DNA from: Roseateles sp.
Lineage (GTDB): Bacteria; Pseudomonadota; Gammaproteobacteria; Burkholderiales; Burkholderiaceae
Length of the DNA stretch: 10,558 nucleotides
NCBI GenBank assembly: GCA_019232985.1
Contig: JAFAMW010000011.1
Coordinates: 1-10,558, forward strand
Reading direction: 5' to 3'
The notes beneath the pieces were generated by a model that was not told the DNA's origin, ran no database searches, and saw only the letters and a program-made list of their open reading frames with translations. Both the position numbers and the translations under genes were made by a program. Shown here one piece after another: positions 1 through 9,932 of the stretch (position 1 is its first letter; the number at the start of each line of letters is the position of its first letter).

Positions 1-273
1 CTTGGGCGCAGCGGCCTTCTTCGCCGGTGCAGCCTTCTTGACGGCAGCCTTCTTGGCCGGTGCCGCCTTCTTGGCAGCAGCCTTCTTCGCCGGTGCGGCC
101 TTCTTGACGGCAGCCTTCTTCGCCGGTGCGGCCTTCTTCACAGCAGCCTTCTTGGCCGGAGCCTTCTTGACGGCGGCCTTCTTGGCCGGGGCGGCCTTCT
201 TCACGACGGCCTTCTTGGCCGGAGCCTTCTTTGCAGCGGCCTTCTTGGCCGGAGCTTTCTTCGCAGTTGCCAT
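1..273 (-). CDS. Histone H1-like Lys/Ala/Pro-repeat DNA-binding protein (5' part only, cut by window edge)
   Basis: The 91 visible codons read MATAKKAPAKK and then tandem 10-11 residue units of the type A(A)PAKKA(A/V)(A/V)KK, about eight units, with no other sequence. Such Lys/Ala/Pro-repeat proteins resemble the C-terminal tail of eukaryotic histone H1. Known bacterial examples are AlgP of Pseudomonas and BpH1 of Bordetella. They bind DNA non-specifically and are thought to affect nucleoid compaction or transcription. The ATG at 273-271 has a strong Shine-Dalgarno AAGGAG at 281-286, which fixes the start. The gene runs off the left edge, so its length and any folded C-terminal part are unknown. 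It lies 222 bp downstream of nrdB on the same strand and could be co-transcribed or separate; I see no clear promoter. Synonymous codons differ between units, so the repeat is old and kept at protein level. Family assignment is firm; the physiological role is inference. Confidence 0.85.
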   Translation of the reverse strand, partial: MATAKKAPAKKAAAKKAPAKKAVVKKAAPAKKAAVKKAPAKKAAVKKAAPAKKAAVKKAAPAKKAAAKKAAPAKKAAVKKAAPAKKAAAPK

Positions 274-495
274 TTCAGTTCTCCTTGATCAAGGTAGGAA
301 ACCCCGCCCGTCGCCAGTCGAACCAGCGGCGGTGCGGTCATTCATCGCAGCCACGCTGCCGAAGCAGCCCTTCGCGATGAATTCTTGAGCGGTTGCGCAT
401 CTGCCCGGGCTTCTGTGACCCGGGTCCGTCGCCTCCGCCAATCTCTCAAATCCTGCAGTCGTGGAACCGAGTGGCCAGCGCCGCCCGGCTCCGCA
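274..495. other. Intergenic region between nrdB and the histone-like gene
   Basis: These 222 bp hold no convincing gene. On the minus strand they contain, in order, a hairpin with two CCCGGG arms (404-409 and 419-424, 9-nt loop) about 70 nt after the nrdB stop, and a short stem GCTGC-TTCG-GCAGC (355-368), which in RNA is a stable cUUCGg tetraloop hairpin. Neither is followed by a T-run, so neither is a standard intrinsic terminator, though either could mark an mRNA 3' end. No promoter with good -35 and -10 boxes was found for the histone-like gene. Confidence 0.4.
281..294 (-). promoter_or_regulatory. Shine-Dalgarno of the histone-like gene inside a 12-bp palindrome
   Basis: CCTTGATCAAGG (283-294) is a perfect palindrome. 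On the minus strand it runs into the Shine-Dalgarno AAGGAG (281-286), 7 bases before the ATG. As RNA it can only form a weak 4-bp stem with a GAUC loop. It may be chance, a weak accessibility control, or a protein site. Confidence 0.4.
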
Positions 496-1713
496 TCAAT
501 CCCAGCTGAGCGCACCTCCGGACTGGTACTCGATGACGCGCGTCTCGAAGAAGTTGCGTTCCTTCTTCAGGTCGATCATTTCGCTCATCCACGGGAACGG
601 GTTCTCTTCGTTCGGGAAGAGTTCCTCGAGGCCGATCTGCACGGCGCGACGGTTCGCGATGAAGCGCAGATAGCCCTTGAACATGGAGGCGTTGAGGCCC
701 AGCACGCCACGCGGCATGGTGTCCTCGGCATAGCGGTACTCGAGCTCGACGGCCTTCAGGAACAGGCCCTTGATCTCGGCGCGAAACTGCGGCGTCCACA
801 GGTGCGGGTTCTCGAGCTTGATCTGGTTGATCAGGTCGATGCCGAAGTTGCAGTGCATGGACTCGTCGCGCAGGATGTACTGGTACTGCTCGGCGGCACC
901 GGTCATCTTGTTCTGGCGACCCATCGCAAGGATCTGCGTGAAGCCAACGTAGAAGAACAGGCCTTCCATCAGGCAGGCGAAGACGATCAGACTCTTGAGC
1001 AGCGTCTGGTCCGCTTCGGGCGTGCCGGTGTGGAAGTCCTTGTCCATGATCGCGCCGATGAACGGGATCAGGAACTCGTCCTTGTCGCGGATCGACTTCA
1101 CCTCGTTGTAGGCGTTGAAGATCTCGCTCTCGTCGAGGCCCAGGCTCTCGACGATGTATTGGTAGGCGTGCGTGTGGATCGCTTCCTCGAAGGCCTGGCG
1201 CAGCAGGAACTGGCGAGCCTCGGGCGCCGTGATGTGGCGGTAGGTGCCCAGCACGATGTTGTTGGCGGCCAGCGAGTCGGCGGTGACGAAGAAGCCGAGG
1301 TTGCGCTTGATGATGCGGCGCTCGTCTTCGCTCAGACCGTTCGGGTCCTTCCAGAGCGCGATGTCGCGGCTCATGTTCACTTCCTGCGGCATCCAGTGGT
1401 TGGCGCAGGTGGCGAGGTACTTCTCCCAGGCCCACTTGTACTTGAAGGGGACGAGCTGGTTGACGTCGGTTTGGCCGTTGATGATGCGCTTGTCGGCGGC
1501 CTTGACGCGGCGGTCGGCGGCATCAGCGGGTGCGGCACTGCGTGCAGGCGCGGACGGCGTGCCGGCCGGCACGTAATCGCTGAAGCTCGGGATCTGGCTG
1601 GTGGCGGGCTTGCCGCTCACGACCGAGGCTTGTGTCGGCGTAAGCACTGCATTGGCGCTGGAGGCGCCGGGTCCGCGTGGGGCAGTGTTCAGGTCTTCTT
1701 CCCAATCCAGCAT
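496..1713 (-). CDS. nrdB: Ribonucleoside-diphosphate reductase class Ia, small (radical) subunit beta
   Basis: This 405-residue protein is the R2 subunit that stores the di-iron tyrosyl radical and passes it to NrdA for reduction of ribonucleoside diphosphates to deoxyribonucleotides in the cytoplasm. By alignment with E. coli NrdB the metal ligands are D146, E177, H180 (in [10 protein letters not shown]), E250 (CLMEGLFFY), E284 and H287 (RDESMH). The radical tyrosine is Y184, so this is a Tyr-radical (class Ia) enzyme rather than a Tyr-less class Ic one. Residues 1-75 form an Ala/Pro/Ser-rich extension before the ferritin-like helical core, making it slightly longer than the 376-residue E. 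coli protein. The ATG at 1713 has Shine-Dalgarno AGGAAG (1720-1725) at 6-nt spacing. The C-terminal tail [10 protein letters not shown] would dock on NrdA. It lies 328 bp downstream of nrdA, an unusually wide gap for nrdAB, with a possible promoter of its own. Confidence 0.97.
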   Translation of the reverse strand: MLDWEEDLNTAPRGPGASSANAVLTPTQASVVSGKPATSQIPSFSDYVPAGTPSAPARSAAPADAADRRVKAADKRIINGQTDVNQLVPFKYKWAWEKYLATCANHWMPQEVNMSRDIALWKDPNGLSEDERRIIKRNLGFFVTADSLAANNIVLGTYRHITAPEARQFLLRQAFEEAIHTHAYQYIVESLGLDESEIFNAYNEVKSIRDKDEFLIPFIGAIMDKDFHTGTPEADQTLLKSLIVFACLMEGLFFYVGFTQILAMGRQNKMTGAAEQYQYILRDESMHCNFGIDLINQIKLENPHLWTPQFRAEIKGLFLKAVELEYRYAEDTMPRGVLGLNASMFKGYLRFIANRRAVQIGLEELFPNEENPFPWMSEMIDLKKERNFFETRVIEYQSGGALSWD

Positions 1714-1734
1714 GTTGGACTTCCTATGCGTCGA

Positions 1735-1763
1735 ATTATCAGAGTGTTGTGTTCAAACACCAA
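1735..1763 (-). promoter_or_regulatory. Possible sigma-70-type promoter of nrdB
   Basis: On the minus strand TTGGTG (1758-1763) and GATAAT (1735-1740) are separated by 17 bp. Transcription would begin near 1728, just before the nrdB Shine-Dalgarno, leaving a leader of about 15 nt. The -10 is good (5 of 6) and the -35 is weak (3 of 6). A short inverted repeat GTGTT-CA-AACAC (1749-1760) sits in the spacer and touches the -35, and could be an operator. No NrdR-box-like sequence is visible here. Inference from sequence only. Confidence 0.4.
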
Positions 1764-1844
1764 GGACTTCTTGACAGATGCGTGAGTTGCTTCTCGCTTC
1801 ACGCGTCGTCTTTCGATGCCCTCGGTGTGCCGCGATGCGCATCT

Positions 1845-1909
1845 GCAAAACAGACCATCGCCCGAAATACCCCATGGATACTGGGCTTTCGGCCGACGGT
1901 CCGTTTTGC
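1845..1909 (-). terminator. Long imperfect stem-loop between nrdA and nrdB (candidate terminator or RNA-processing signal)
   Basis: Two arms of about 23-27 nt flank a short loop. Read as minus-strand RNA, the stem begins GCAAAAC/GUUUUGC and continues for 23 positions with 20 Watson-Crick pairs, two G-U pairs and one G-G mismatch. A small bulge and a further 3-4 pairs (CCCA/UGGG, around 1871-1885) close the top. On the plus strand the two wobble positions would be A-C mismatches, so the structure favours the nrd-sense transcript. The 5' A-tract and 3' UUUU resemble an intrinsic terminator, but the U-run is only four bases, lies inside the stem, and the hairpin is larger than usual. It starts 132 nt after the nrdA stop. 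Confidence 0.45.
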
Positions 1910-1955
1910 TGCGTGTTCATCGCAGCTGCGCGCAGGCGTGCGGCGCAAGTTGCGA

Positions 1956-1993
1956 CTTCGACACACATCGCGAGCGCGAACATGTCGTCGAAG
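1956..1993 (-). other. Second stem-loop in the nrdA-nrdB gap
   Basis: Minus-strand RNA here folds as CUUCGAC paired with GUCGAAG, then a G-U pair, one bulged base and ACAU/AUGU: about 12 pairs in all. The apical part contains CGCG repeats. It lies about 50 nt beyond the nrdA stop codon. There is no following U-run. As with the larger hairpin at 1845-1909, the wobble pair favours the nrd-sense strand. Confidence 0.4.
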
Positions 1994-2041
1994 CCGTGTT
2001 GATTGCTTCCATGGGCCCGCGCGAGTGCGTGATGGCGCCGT

Positions 2042-4957
<2,916 letters not shown>

Positions 4958-5248
4958 CTGTTTCCTCTACACGATGTTTCGACGCGGAATGCGCGGCCCT
5001 CGGCGCGAACGCATGACGCGCCGGGGCGACTGGATTCCATGGGTTTCTTGTCCGGTCGGACGGCAGCGTCGAGCTGCTGCCGCGGCGGGCCTTTGAAGGG
5101 TGCCCGCGACCCATGCCAGGTCCGGGGACCGGACACCGATCCGTGGCTTCGCCGCGGCCCCTTCGCGACGCGCGCCGAAGGCGCGCGGGGGCATGGCAGC
5201 AAGGGCGCTACGGGTGTCAGTGCCGAGTCCGCAGGATAGCATGAAGAG
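4958..5248 (-). other. Long GC-rich leader of nrdA
   Basis: From the predicted start of transcription (about 5242-5245) to the nrdA ATG there are about 285 nt. On the minus strand the leader contains a perfect 8-bp stem with a UUC loop (5169-5187, arms CGCGCGCC/GGCGCGCG). It also has an open frame of 91 codons (4967-5242) whose ATG would be at or next to the first transcribed base and whose stop lies 9 bases before nrdA. The codons of that frame lack the strong G/C third-position bias of the neighbours, so I do not call it a gene. No riboswitch that I recognise is visible. Confidence 0.4.
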
Positions 5249-5264
5249 ACACTATATCTATGGC
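5249..5264 (-). promoter_or_regulatory. NrdR box 1 (nrdA promoter-proximal)
   Basis: The plus-strand sequence ACACTATATCTATGGC matches the published NrdR-box consensus acaCwAtATaTwGtgt at 12 of 16 positions, including the ACACTATAT half. NrdR is the Zn-ribbon/ATP-cone repressor that senses dATP/ATP and shuts off ribonucleotide reductase genes; nrdR itself is not in this window. The box covers the nrdA -10. Confidence 0.7.
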
Positions 5265-5279
5265 TCCCAGCCCCTTCAA
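5251..5279 (-). promoter_or_regulatory. Sigma-70-type promoter of nrdA
   Basis: On the minus strand TTGAAG (5274-5279) and TATAGT (5251-5256) are separated by exactly 17 bp. Each matches the consensus at 4-5 of 6 positions. The -10 lies inside the NrdR-box-like sequence at 5249-5264. The -35 lies in the 15-bp gap and abuts the second box at 5280-5295. A repressor on both boxes would block RNA polymerase directly. Confidence 0.7.
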
Positions 5280-5295
5280 GCACTACAGGTAGCGT
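5280..5295 (-). promoter_or_regulatory. NrdR box 2 (nrdA promoter-distal)
   Basis: GCACTACAGGTAGCGT matches the NrdR-box consensus at 11 of 16 positions, including CACTA on one side and TAG-G-GT on the other. It is 15 bp from box 1, giving a 31-bp repeat, which is the spacing known for paired NrdR boxes and puts both on one face of the helix. On its own the match would be weak; spacing and position carry the call. Confidence 0.6.
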
Positions 5296-5296
5296 A

Positions 5297-5589
5297 GAAA
5301 TCGCCTTGACAGCGCCTTCGTTTTGGGTCTTCCGGCGGCCCGCGGCGCGACCCGCGAAGCACGCATCGCGCGACGGCCCCGATAGCATCGGCATGCGAGC
5401 GCCCGACCCCGCATGAACAGGGCCCTCGCGGCCCCAAGCGCGGCGCCAGCCCGCGCCAATCCACGTTGCGCGCCGACCCGCCGGGCCGGCGCGTGCGCCC
5501 CCCGGGGCCGGCCCCCGCGCCCGCCGACGGCCACACCGGCTTGCACCATTGGTGCAAATCCCAGGCCGGGTTTGCCGCGGGCGCGGGCC
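5297..5589. other. pilR-nrdA intergenic region, very GC-rich
   Basis: About 290 bp without a credible gene. It is dominated by GC palindromes, for example GGGGCCGGCCCC (5504-5515) with GCCGGGCCGGCGC nearby, which could fold at the 3' end of the pilR message, but no T-run follows. Close to pilR lies the isolated palindrome at 5541-5557. No promoter pointing at either neighbour was found except the nrdA promoter at its left end. Confidence 0.4.
5541..5557. promoter_or_regulatory. Perfect palindrome, operator-like
   Basis: TTGCACCATTGGTGCAA is an 8+1+8 perfect inverted repeat, 33 bp beyond the pilR stop codon, and is more AT-rich than its surroundings. TGCACC/GGTGCA half-sites resemble NtrC enhancer sites, but the half-sites are 3 bp apart here instead of the usual 5. 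With a central gap this small it suits a protein-binding site better than an RNA hairpin. No T-run follows on either strand. Confidence 0.4.
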
Positions 5590-7073
<1,484 letters not shown>

Positions 7074-7077
<4 letters not shown>

Positions 7078-8846
7078 GGGGCTGTCACGCGCGGCAGGCG
7101 CACCGAGAATTCGTTGCCGTCGCGGCCCTGGAAGCGGCTGCGGCGGTACTGGATGCGCGCGCCGTAGCGCTCGCAGAGTTCGCGACAAATATAGAGGCCC
7201 AGGCCCGACCCGCGGCTGCGCGTCGAGAAAAACGGCTCGAACAGGTGCTGCTCGACCTCGGGCGGGATCGGCGCGCCGACGCTGAACACGCGCATGAACA
7301 CATGGGCCGGGTCGGCGGCGTCGAGTTCGACCTGGACCGTCTGCGCACCCGGGTCGGCGTGGCGCAGCGCGTTGTCGAGCAGGTTCACGAGGACGCGGCG
7401 CAGGTGCTCGGGCTCGAACGCGACGACGAGCGCGCGCGCGGGCACGCTGCACGCAAGTGGCCCGTCGGCGCCCTCGGGCCGGCCGTTCGTGCGCAGCCAG
7501 TCGGCGCAGGTCTCGGCGACGAGCGCCGCCGCGTCGAGCGGCACGGCCTCGGGCGGCGTGCCGGGCGCGACCTCCATCACGTCGTCGACGATGCGCTTGA
7601 GGCGCTGCACGTTCGACGCGATCATCTGCGTAAGGCGCTGCTGGCGCGCCTCGAGGCCATCCTCGGCGAGCAGCGCGTTGGCCTGGCCGATCGCGCTGAG
7701 CGGGTTGCGGATCTCGTGGGCGATGCCCGCCGACATGCGGCCCATCGCGGCGAGCTTCTCCTGGCGGCTGCGCGCGAGCACGAGCCGGTTGTCTTCGAGG
7801 AACAGCACGCACAGGTCCTCGCTGCCCTCGGCCTCGCGCCGGCGAGTGAAGCGCACGCGCACACGCAGGCTGCGTTGCAGGCCGTTGCCAAAGCTCACGA
7901 GCACGTCGCGCCCAGCCTCGGGCCAACGGCCGTCAGCAAATGCGCGCTCGACGGCCGATACCAGCCCCACCCACGCCGCGACGCCGCGCAGCTGGAACGG
8001 CGCCGCGCGCACGAGCTGCACCTGGCGCTCTGCCAGCAGTGCGCGCGCCGCCGGGTTGGCGGCGCGCACGTGACCGCGGCGGTCGACGACGAGCACGCCC
8101 TCCTGCATCTCTTCGATGACAAGGCGATTGAGCTGCGCTTGCTGGCGCGCAACCTCGAGGCTGCCGCGCGCGGCGCGCTCCTCGCGGTCCAGGCGCGAGG
8201 CCATCTCGCTGGCCAGCAGCGTAACAACGAAAAAGCCGCTGCCAACGAGGCCGGCCTGCGTCATGCGCACGCCGATGTCGGCGCCAGCCAGCACGCCGAA
8301 CAGCGCGACGCCCAGCATCACGAGCGCGGCCAGCGCGGCCGTAGCCAGCGCCACGAGGCGCGGCGTCATGACGCCGGCCATCAGCATCGGCAGCACGAAG
8401 AGCGCGCTGTAGCTGACGCCCGTGCCGCCGTCGAGCACATGCAGCACGCTGAAGGCCCCAAGGTCGAAGCCGATGCTGCCGAGCCAATGACGGCTCCAGA
8501 CGTGCGAAAGACTGCTGCGCGTCGCTCCGCGTTGCAGGCGCGGCAGCAGCCACAGCACGACGGTCTGCGCCGCGTAGGCGATGCACACGAGCAGGATCAG
8601 GTGCCGCGGTGGCGAACCCAGCGCGGCGGCGATCCACTGCGCCATCAGCAAGACGAGACCAAGCGCTGCACGCGCGCCGAGGAAGGCGCGGTAAAGCCGC
8701 TCGAAGCCGCCGGTGTCGGCGGCGACCGGCGTGCTGATCGCGTCGCCCAGTGCGTCAAAGCCGACGCCTTCTTCCGACAAGCCGTCGAGCGGCAACTCGC
8801 TCACCGGTCCGGCACCGAACCAGGAAGAGGTCCGCGCCTCAGCCAT
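7074..8846 (-). CDS. pilS: Membrane sensor histidine kinase PilS
   Basis: This 590-residue kinase probably phosphorylates PilR. The hydrophilic N-terminus (1-50) is followed by six predicted membrane segments with short loops (about 56-74, 82-101, 122-138, 145-161, 164-187, 197-213). A PAS-like domain (about 240-345) follows. The HisKA domain has the phosphorylated H377 in AGIAHEIRNPLSAIG, and the HATPase has an N box with N488 and N492 (LVNLLDNALRHA), an F box FEPFFSTR and a glycine box GSGLGLY. Six membrane spans with no periplasmic domain is the PilS architecture; in Pseudomonas the membrane part senses PilA. At the G1 position the usual DxGxG reads SVGAP (522-526), without the Asp. The ATG at 8846 has GAGG six bases upstream. 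It overlaps the preceding gene by 8 bp and pilR by 4 bp. An in-frame TTG at 8858 is a less likely start. Confidence 0.9.
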
Positions 8847-9060
8847 GCCGCGCCTCAAAGGCCGTGCGGTGCGCCGGGCTGCAGAACAGACCGCCGCGCC
8901 CCGGCAGCGCCTCGTCGTGCGGCAGGTGCAGGCCGCAGTGTGCGCAGGCGACGATTTCCTTGGGCGGAGCCGGCGGCGCCTGGCGCGTGACGTGTTGCTT
9001 GCGGCTGCCGAACTTGTGGAAGAGCCAGGCGAGCACGAGCAGGAGCAGCAGATATTTCAT
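8839..9060 (-). CDS. Small PP0621-like protein with N-terminal membrane helix and C-terminal Cys/His site
   Basis: This 73-residue protein starts MKYLLLLLVLAWLFHKFG, a single hydrophobic helix (about 3-14) that could be a membrane anchor. A basic Pro-rich linker (19-33) leads to a small domain with C39-x2-C42, C60 and H64 (CAHCG and FCSPAH), a likely zinc site similar in outline to MYM/TRASH-type fingers. It resembles the uncharacterised PP0621 family of Proteobacteria, which I recall being found beside ccsA-like genes; no function is established. The start ATG overlaps the ccsA stop as ATGA and the end overlaps pilS by 8 bp, so it is translated within this operon. The hydrophobic helix and the cytoplasm-facing Cys site suggest a small accessory protein at the membrane, perhaps linked to the cytochrome biogenesis or PilS proteins. 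That is inference only. Confidence 0.8.
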   Translation of the reverse strand: MKYLLLLLVLAWLFHKFGSRKQHVTRQAPPAPPKEIVACAHCGLHLPHDEALPGRGGLFCSPAHRTAFEARHG

Positions 9061-9869
9061 GAGTGCGGAAACGGGCGATGCAGCACCACTTCGAGCACGA
9101 AGCGCGAACCGGCGTACGAGAGCAGCAGCAGGGCCGCGCCGACGTAGATCCAGCGGGTCGCGCGCGGGCCTCGCAGGCCGAAGAGGCCACGGCCGATCAG
9201 CAATCCGCCGACCACGGCCCAACCGAGCAGCGCAAACAGCGTCTTGTGGTCCCAGTGCCATTGCGGTGTGAACCAGGCACCGAGCAGGATGGCCAGCGTC
9301 AGCACAATCTCGCCGGCGGCGACGAACTGAAAGGTCAGGCGCTCGAGCCGCAGCAGCGGCATCTGCGGCACCTCGGCCGGCTCCAGACTCGCGCCGGCCC
9401 GCGTCAGCCGCAGCCGCGCTTCGGCGCGATTGAGCAGCACGGCATGCAGTACCGCTGCGCCGAAGAGTCCGTAGCTTGCCAGGCCCAGCAACCAGTGCAG
9501 CGGCTCCCACGGCGACACGCTTGGGATCGGCACGCCCTGAAAGGCATAGCCGAGCAACACGCCTAGGGCACCGAGCACGGCCAGCATGCGGCGCGCGCCG
9601 GCCAGCGGCAACAGGCGGCTCTCGATCATGTAGACGGCGATGACCATCCACAACGTCGCCGACAGCGCCGGCGCAAAACCGAAGTGCGCACGCGCCGGCG
9701 CCTCGTCGAGGCCGGCGATGTCGATGACGAGCGCCGCGAGGTGCGCAAGCAGCCCCAGCAGCAGCGCCTGCTGGAGCCGGCGCGGGGCGGCGCCGCCCTG
9801 CGCGACGACCAGATAGGCCAGCAGCGCCAGCAGCGTGGCACCGGCAAGGGCCGCGGACGATAAAATCAT
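9057..9869 (-). CDS. CcsA/YpjD-type inner-membrane protein (cytochrome c biogenesis family)
   Basis: This 270-residue protein is almost wholly hydrophobic, with about eight membrane helices. It carries the family's tryptophan motif WxWD as W204-H205-W206-D207 in WFTPQWHWDHKT, plus conserved-looking histidines H43, H125 and H208. CcsA and HemX proteins use a WWD-type motif with flanking His to handle heme; the YpjD branch, which lies divergent from ffh in E. coli too, has no settled role. The divergent ffh neighbour supports the YpjD branch, so a true cytochrome c synthase role should not be assumed. The ATG at 9869 has no strong Shine-Dalgarno. A -10-like TAAACT (9877-9882) lies so close that the transcript may be leaderless. 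The long open frame extends upstream to 10478 over ffh, but that part is antisense shadow. The stop overlaps the next ATG by 4 bp. Confidence 0.88.
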   Translation of the reverse strand: MILSSAALAGATLLALLAYLVVAQGGAAPRRLQQALLLGLLAHLAALVIDIAGLDEAPARAHFGFAPALSATLWMVIAVYMIESRLLPLAGARRMLAVLGALGVLLGYAFQGVPIPSVSPWEPLHWLLGLASYGLFGAAVLHAVLLNRAEARLRLTRAGASLEPAEVPQMPLLRLERLTFQFVAAGEIVLTLAILLGAWFTPQWHWDHKTLFALLGWAVVGGLLIGRGLFGLRGPRATRWIYVGAALLLLSYAGSRFVLEVVLHRPFPHS

Positions 9870-9932
9870 GGCCCACAGTTTACTTTTGCGCCCGCCCTCT
9901 TCAGGGATTGCCGTGGCGCCGCCGAGAACCCC
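9870..9932. promoter_or_regulatory. Divergent region between ccsA/ypjD-like gene and ffh
   Basis: These 63 bp must serve both directions. On the minus strand TAAACT (9877-9882) with a poor -35 (CCTGAA, 9900-9905, 17-bp spacer) could start transcription at or next to the ATG of the membrane-protein gene. On the plus strand a good -10, TAAAAT (9861-9866), lies just inside the start of that gene and would give ffh a leader of about 60 nt, but its -35 is not recognisable. ffh has only a weak GAG Shine-Dalgarno. Confidence 0.35.

Larger units (their letters stand above)
1714..2041. other. nrdA-nrdB intergenic region (328 bp)
   Basis: This gap sits between two genes that are often closely spaced. 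I find no convincing gene in it: the open frames lack a good ribosome-binding site and recognisable protein sequence. Read in the nrd direction it holds a stem-loop (1993-1956), a long stem-loop (1909-1845), and a possible nrdB promoter (1763-1735). This suggests that nrdB output is partly uncoupled from nrdA by termination, processing or separate initiation. Confidence 0.5.

Noticed and set aside
1..270. CRISPR-like or satellite repeat array
   Set aside because: The 30-33 bp units have no spacers, keep the reading frame, and vary at third codon positions, so they are a coding repeat.
385..1785. Plus-strand open frame of 466 codons over nrdB
   Set aside because: It is antisense to an nrdB gene with all catalytic residues. 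Long antisense frames are expected where third positions are nearly all G or C. The translation shows no recognisable family.
1778..2002. Small gene in the nrdA-nrdB gap (74 codons, plus strand)
   Set aside because: No Shine-Dalgarno, no family resemblance, poor codon bias, and it runs through both stem-loops.
5504..5515. Intrinsic terminator of pilR formed by GGGGCCGGCCCC
   Set aside because: The palindrome has no loop of its own and no T-run follows on the minus strand; GC palindromes are common throughout this gap.
5541..5557. Canonical NtrC enhancer or intrinsic terminator
   Set aside because: The half-site spacing is 3 bp rather than the usual 5 of NtrC sites. There is no T-run, and the one-base centre leaves only a strained RNA loop.
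7078..7926. N-terminal extension of pilR to give 778 residues
   Set aside because: The extra part is out-of-frame translation of pilS. The receiver domain begins at ATG 7077, which overlaps the pilS stop.
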